From NCBI RefSeq assembly GCF_000210095.1, contig NC_021039.1:1200265-1264264 (forward strand): a stretch of DNA of 64,000 nucleotides, read 5' to 3'. The notes under the pieces are model-generated. The model worked only from the letters and a program-made list of their open reading frames with translations. It ran no database searches and had not been told where the DNA came from. This stretch comes from Ruminococcus champanellensis 18P13 = JCM 17042. Lineage in GTDB: Bacteria > Bacillota > Clostridia > Oscillospirales > Ruminococcaceae. This document shows positions 59,951 through 64,000 of this stretch, one piece after another; position 1 is the first letter of the stretch; each line of letters starts with the position of its first letter. The position numbers and the translations under genes are program-made.

Positions 59951-60493
59951 ATGAAAAAATATATAACAGCCAAACGGCTGATCATTTTGTCCGTGGTGAT
60001 TTTGTCCGTGTTTGCGATCATCAATGTTGCCTGGCTGTTTCTTCGGTACATACCCTATCACCGCTGCCGTGAAAAAATGGATGTGATCGATAATCATGGA
60101 TTAATCAGTTACGGTAAGGTGAAGGACGGTTACAGGTACGGGGTTGCTACTCCCGCATATCTGGGCTGGGAGGGAGGCTATATAAGTGTTTCCCTGGATC
60201 AGTCGTATAAAATACAATTGGATAAGTATGGGCATGAAGACGGAGCCAGCGGACTGTCATTGGGATTATATATTTGGATGAAGCCCTTTGGGGAAAACGA
60301 ATATGGGGTGGATATCTTGGCGCCGGACATAGACAAACAGATTTACATTACAAAGGATCTGGAGTATGTTCCTTACGACCCGAATGATACGAAATACAAC
60401 CAACAAGCAGAGCAGATCCTGGCGGAATACAAGGACCAGATCCAGGAATTGATGAACCGTGCACAGACCATGTGGCCGGACGTTTTCGACTAA
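59951..60493 (+). CDS. Membrane-anchored protein of unknown function, first in the ABC unit
   Basis: A 180-residue protein with one N-terminal membrane helix (about 9-33) and an acidic extracytoplasmic domain of about 145 residues. No family is recognised; it is too long and unlike lactococcin 972-type bacteriocin precursors. It starts the unit that encodes the ABC permease 9 bases downstream, so it may be an immunity, sensing or substrate-binding component. The base composition is more AT-rich than the neighbouring operons, in keeping with accessory DNA. Confidence 0.6.
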   Translation: MKKYITAKRLIILSVVILSVFAIINVAWLFLRYIPYHRCREKMDVIDNHGLISYGKVKDGYRYGVATPAYLGWEGGYISVSLDQSYKIQLDKYGHEDGASGLSLGLYIWMKPFGENEYGVDILAPDIDKQIYITKDLEYVPYDPNDTKYNQQAEQILAEYKDQIQELMNRAQTMWPDVFD

Positions 60494-60502
60494 GGACGGA
60501 CT

Positions 60503-62476
60503 ATGAAAAAAGTAAAGTGGATTTTGGGGATACTGGTTTTCACAGTATCCCTGCTTTTGAGTGGCGAGGTGTATCAGAATTACCTTAACGTCTTCCGGAA
60601 TCAGTTTTATCACTTTGAGGTACAGTATACACCGGAATATGCCCCCTATCTGTCGGCGGAGCTGTCCCGGCTGTCGGACACCTATCATGTACCTGTGTTT
60701 GCCGCCTGCGGGGGAATCACCGCGCAGGATCAATTCCATTGTACGGTGTACACCACTGATTCAGCGAAGCAGGCGCTTTCCGGGGAGTATGCGGTACATG
60801 ACGGTACCAGTACCAGCTTCTTTTCCGGTCAATCCATCATCCGGATTCGCCCTATTTCCGAAATGGAACAGGAGCAGGAACCCCTGTTGTTTTATGTGAT
60901 GGCTTCCACCCGGGATGCCAACTATTTGATGGATTGTCTGGGAGAACACTTCCAGGTGATAGGCGGTCAGAAGGGCATACAGGACACCAACTGGTGGATC
61001 GTGGCTGTCATCTGGGGCATTGCCTGTGTGCTGCTCCTTCTGCTGACTTGGTTTGATATCCAATTCCAAAAAAAGCGGAATTTTGTGCTGATTTCTCTAG
61101 GTGCATCCCGGAGCAGATTGATCCTGCGGAATCTGCTGCTGGATCTTGGCGTGTTTCTGGGAGAATTGGGGTTGACGGTGTTGCTGCTGCATCGTTATAC
61201 AGCAGAGAATTATCAGCGCCCGATCGTAATGGGCATCCTGGTGGGCTTTTTTGTGTGCAACAGTTTGTTGTACCTGGATTTGCTGCGGTACAATTATAAG
61301 GAAGTATTGTATGGGGCGGATCGGAACGAGTCCTTGCTTGCCAACTGTTATGTATTGAAGGCTCTGACTCTGATTGCTGCCATTGCCTCCTTGGCGGTGA
61401 ATGTGACCACTGCCATTACCTTTGGCAAATATCTGATTCAGTATGGCAGGTTGGAAGCCATGAGCCAATACAGCGTGCTGAACACCGTGCCGGATGTTGC
61501 CTCCGCACATGGAATAGATGAAGAAGAGACGCTGTTTATGCAAATCAATAACGCCTTTTTCCTGGAGCAGTATTGCCAGGGCAATGTGGCGCTGGCATGC
61601 AGTGACCGGTTGGTAGACCTGGAGGACGGCAGGGAAGTGCCGGTGATTCTTTATAATGAAAATGGGAATGGGTTGATGCCCGAAGGTCTGGAGGAACAGA
61701 TCAACGGAGAATCGGCAGATTTTTATATTCTGGCTCCGGCGCAGATTGCGGAGGATCCTGCTGTTCAGTCAGCCGCCCTGGCGGAGATATCCCTTACCTT
61801 TGGCATACCGGAGGAGCAGATCTCCTTTCGGCAGATCAGCTATACCGGGCGGCAAAGCGGCATTTGCCTGAACTTTTCAAGTTCCATCTCCAATACATAT
61901 GGCTTTGAAGCGATTCAGCAGCCCATTTGTGTGTACTGCGCCATTACGCCGGAACGGCTGCGGCAACTGTCAATCCCAAAATCTATGAGCAGCGATGCGA
62001 TCATGAAATCTGCTCTGTATCGGTGGGATGCCAGCGGACAATCGGATCCCTCCATGCGCCGGGTGGACGCCATTTCCGTACCGGATCGGTTTGCGTTGTA
62101 TAAAGCATCTCTGTCCCGGGTATTCTGGATGAACACATGCATCAGTGGTTTTTTGCTTCTGCTGGAGATGTGTTTCATTGCCACCATTGTGCAGCTGGAA
62201 TATATGGTGCATGCAAAACGGTTGGCTTTGAAGAAGATATTTGGCTATTCCGTGTGGCAGAAAAACCGGGGAATTCTGTTGCTGAATCTGTTCGCAACGA
62301 TGATCGGCATTGTCACAAATCTGCTGTTGTATTTGATGTACGGATTCGCAAGCTGTGTGTCGATCCTGCTGGTCAGTGCAGGGCTGCTTGGATTGGAATT
62401 TTGTATGATACTGTACCAGATTCTGCGGTTTGAACGAGTGAATCTTGCAAAGATTTTAAAAGGAGGCAGTCTGTGA
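60503..62476 (+). CDS. ABC transporter permease (DUF1430/FtsX-like, bacteriocin-associated)
   Basis: A 657-residue permease. An N-terminal helix is followed by an extracytoplasmic domain (about 25-155), four central helices (about 168-310), a second large external domain (about 320-530) and three final helices, the FtsX/MacB-like plan of bacteriocin-associated integral membrane proteins. The C-terminal KKIFGYSVWQKNRGI loop probably couples to the ATPase. It overlaps the ATPase gene by four bases. Export or peptide-resistance function is inferred from family. Confidence 0.75.
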   Translation: MKKVKWILGILVFTVSLLLSGEVYQNYLNVFRNQFYHFEVQYTPEYAPYLSAELSRLSDTYHVPVFAACGGITAQDQFHCTVYTTDSAKQALSGEYAVHDGTSTSFFSGQSIIRIRPISEMEQEQEPLLFYVMASTRDANYLMDCLGEHFQVIGGQKGIQDTNWWIVAVIWGIACVLLLLLTWFDIQFQKKRNFVLISLGASRSRLILRNLLLDLGVFLGELGLTVLLLHRYTAENYQRPIVMGILVGFFVCNSLLYLDLLRYNYKEVLYGADRNESLLANCYVLKALTLIAAIASLAVNVTTAITFGKYLIQYGRLEAMSQYSVLNTVPDVASAHGIDEEETLFMQINNAFFLEQYCQGNVALACSDRLVDLEDGREVPVILYNENGNGLMPEGLEEQINGESADFYILAPAQIAEDPAVQSAALAEISLTFGIPEEQISFRQISYTGRQSGICLNFSSSISNTYGFEAIQQPICVYCAITPERLRQLSIPKSMSSDAIMKSALYRWDASGQSDPSMRRVDAISVPDRFALYKASLSRVFWMNTCISGFLLLLEMCFIATIVQLEYMVHAKRLALKKIFGYSVWQKNRGILLLNLFATMIGIVTNLLLYLMYGFASCVSILLVSAGLLGLEFCMILYQILRFERVNLAKILKGGSL

Positions 62477-63120
62477 TTGCGCTTGAGAATATAACCAAAA
62501 AGTTCGGGGATCATGTGCTGTTCGATCAGTTCAGCCTGGAAATCCCGGAGGGATCGTTCCTGGTAATCGCCGGGAAAAGCGGCTGCGGAAAAACCACCTT
62601 GCTGAATATGATCGGAGGACTGGAGCAGCCGGATCAGGGTAGGATCCTGATCGACGGGAAGGAAATCCGTTCTCGCCGGAGTATGCGGAATTTCTTCACC
62701 TATCAGGTGGGATTCTTGTTCCAAAATTTTGCACTGCTTGAGGATGAAACGGTACTGGAAAACCTGAACCTGGTTCAGAAGCATGCAAGGGCGGCCATTT
62801 CGGCGGAACAGGCATTGGATCAGGTGGGTCTGTTGGAGAAAAAAGATGCGAAGGTATACCAACTGTCCGGCGGCGAGCAGCAGCGTGTGGCGTTGGCACG
62901 GCTGATGTACAAACAGTGCAGTATCATTCTGGCGGATGAGCCAACCGGTTCTTTGGATGCTGAAAACGCCCGGGTGGTCTTGCAGATTCTGCACCAGTTG
63001 AATGATCAAGGGAAGACCATTGTACTGGTGACACATAGTGAGAAAATTATGGATGCGGAGCCAAATGTGCTGCGGCTGAAGACAGGCGGCAATGGGCAAT
63101 CTGCAGCAGGCTCTGTCTAA
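62473..63120 (+). CDS. ABC transporter ATP-binding protein (MacB/lactococcin-972 exporter type)
   Basis: A 215-residue ATPase. Walker A is [10 protein letters not shown] near residue 35, the signature motif is [14 protein letters not shown] near 134, and Walker B is [12 protein letters not shown] near 157. Length and motifs fit the MacB-like ATPases that work with DUF1430 permeases in bacteriocin export or self-protection. The GTG start follows AGGAGG and overlaps the permease stop (GTGA). No obvious bacteriocin precursor gene is next to it. Confidence 0.9.
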   Translation: MIALENITKKFGDHVLFDQFSLEIPEGSFLVIAGKSGCGKTTLLNMIGGLEQPDQGRILIDGKEIRSRRSMRNFFTYQVGFLFQNFALLEDETVLENLNLVQKHARAAISAEQALDQVGLLEKKDAKVYQLSGGEQQRVALARLMYKQCSIILADEPTGSLDAENARVVLQILHQLNDQGKTIVLVTHSEKIMDAEPNVLRLKTGGNGQSAAGSV

Positions 63121-63255
63121 GCTGTCTTTGGATGATGATGTCATTTTAAGCAGACTTTTGATATTGCTTTGGCTGGGCTGGATTGATATTTTTTTGGAGA
63201 GATAGAGTAACTTTCGGACTATAGTCAATAAATCAGATAAATAAAATGAGAAAGT

Positions 63256-63440
63256 TTACAAAAGGGTCATTTCAGCCTGATTGGGAGAAAGCTCATTATT
63301 ATGAGAGTGAGGTCTGAAAGAATTATAAAAGCCGTGAATGTACTGAAAAATGCTGAGATTCAGTTCCTCAAAGGAAGAATAAGTTCTGCGATCAGTTTCT
63401 TCCTTTTTCAGATCTATAAAAGCCTGAGAGAGGCATAAAG
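63256..63440 (-). pseudogene. IS3-family transposase C-terminal remnant
   Basis: On the minus strand about 60 codons read AFIDLKKEETDRR, FEELNLSIFQYIHGFYN and RPHSHNNELSPNQAE, the end of an IS3-type DDE transposase (the usual form is YNxxRPHSxLGxxSPxxxE). All upstream catalytic regions are missing. The reading frame continues to 63462, but homology seems to begin near 63440, next to the start of the following gene. The fragment is dead and marks an old insertion or deletion. I could not define terminal repeats. Confidence 0.7.
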
Positions 63441-63450
63441 GGGTGGTATC

Positions 63451-63816
63451 ATGTTTGACCAATTTCGATTGAAAGATGCACTGGCACAGTACAAACAGAA
63501 TTTTGTCCCCACGCAGTGGGGCGATGCAAAATACAAATGGGAAGCTGTGAAGTGGTTTCAGGATAATTGGGATGTGAATGCTCAGAATTTCCCCGAAATG
63601 CTGAACCGCTCCCTTGACAAGACCTTCAATCTGCTGGCATCCAACAACAATTTCCCCAAGGGTATGATCGTAGGCTTTGCCAAAGCCGCTCCGGAAGAGG
63701 TCCGGGCGATGTTTATTGCTTTGTTCGACGAGAGTAAGGATGTGTATGAGCGCATGAATACGTTTAAATTGCAGTCCTCTATTGTGCCTTCGTTCGGATT
63801 GATAACATTTTTATAA
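63451..63816 (+). pseudogene. Truncated N-terminus of a McrB-like restriction protein
   Basis: A 121-residue frame beginning MFDQFRLKDALAQYKQNF. It resembles, from memory, the N-terminal domain of Clostridia McrB-like AAA restriction proteins, with a typical MFIALFDESKDVYER segment near residue 86. After LQSSI the sequence changes to VPSFGLITFL and stops, so the AAA domain is absent. AGGGGTGG precedes the ATG. It may be a pseudogene created by the event that left the IS3 remnant. Family assignment is moderate. Confidence 0.45.
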
Positions 63817-63850
63817 CACGGCTTTTTTCTGATAACATCGGAGTGTTATC
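63801..63850. repeat. GATAACA repeat cluster after the truncated gene
   Basis: GATAACA occurs at 63801-63807 and 63831-63837, and the second copy forms a palindrome with TGTTATC (63844-63850). The last 150 bases of the window contain no gene that I can support. Confidence 0.35.
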
Positions 63851-64000
63851 CAAAAGAACAAGCGGGCATAATCTGCAAGTATCATTCAAATCCGAAGAAA
63901 GAAAATCGGTCGTGCTGTCTATGACCGCAATATATGTAAGCCACGGCAGTCACCGTGGCGAGAAAGCCGCTATCTCTCATGATCCTCTCTTGCTGACAGC

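Noticed and set aside
1..64000. CRISPR array
   Set aside because: I saw no series of equal-length repeats with regular unique spacers.

Overview
The window looks like chromosome of an anaerobic, spore-forming, cellulosome-producing Clostridia bacterium of the Ruminococcus group. A Ruminococcus champanellensis-like organism is my inference, not something the sequence proves. The evidence is a secreted protein ending in a type I dockerin, an iron-only hydrogenase, spore-maturation genes spmA/spmB and cwlD, an AbrB regulator, a T-box upstream of alaS, and very regular sigma-A promoters (-35 and -10 boxes 17 bases apart). There are no respiratory quinone or cytochrome genes here.

Layout. 1-1011: end of a MarR regulator and a YczE-like membrane protein. 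1066-2482: a GH27 alpha-galactosidase. 2662-15988: a 14-gene co-directional operon, malate dehydrogenase, fumarase, HdrB-HdrC-HdrA, FlxD-FlxC-FlxB-FlxA, an iron-sulfur and a flavoprotein fumarate reductase subunit, a small membrane protein, a [2Fe-2S] thioredoxin-like protein and a group B [FeFe] hydrogenase. 16053-24071: mixed housekeeping and spore genes (acetyltransferases, an alanine symporter, a TM1266-type regulator, a CNNM transporter, spmA/spmB, abrB, tRNA-Arg, dtd). 24107-36041: a penicillin-binding protein, then a T-box-controlled alaS run that continues through a HIT protein, a frameshifted phosphoribosyltransferase, comEC, holA, a toprim nuclease and a polysaccharide O-acetylation pair. 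36180-48656: a membrane protein, xylA-xylB, tex, cwlD, radA, a tiny cysteine-rich peptide gene and a short ClpC. 48770-57433: a nine-gene minus-strand operon for phosphonate and lipid assembly. 57442-59827: a dockerin protein. 59874-63120: a bacteriocin-type ABC exporter. 63256-64000: debris, an IS3 transposase remnant and a truncated McrB-like N-terminus.

How the genes work together. The first large operon encodes the reductive branch from oxaloacetate to succinate. It also encodes the soluble NADH-oxidising Flx-Hdr module, which in other anaerobes bifurcates electrons to ferredoxin and a second acceptor, and a fumarate reductase with no membrane anchor. The simplest reading is that HdrABC-FlxABCD passes high-potential electrons to FrdAB and low-potential electrons to ferredoxin, and that the hydrogenase can vent those as H2. 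This would be an electron-bifurcating, soluble fumarate reduction system. The second large operon combines PEP mutase, phosphonopyruvate decarboxylase, an alcohol dehydrogenase and a cytidylyltransferase with a CDP-alcohol phosphotransferase, a PlsC acyltransferase, an acyl ligase, a cobalamin-type radical SAM protein and an LRAT-like permuted papain-fold protein. I infer a pathway that puts a hydroxyalkylphosphonate head group on a membrane lipid. These two operons are the best candidates for undescribed biology in the window.
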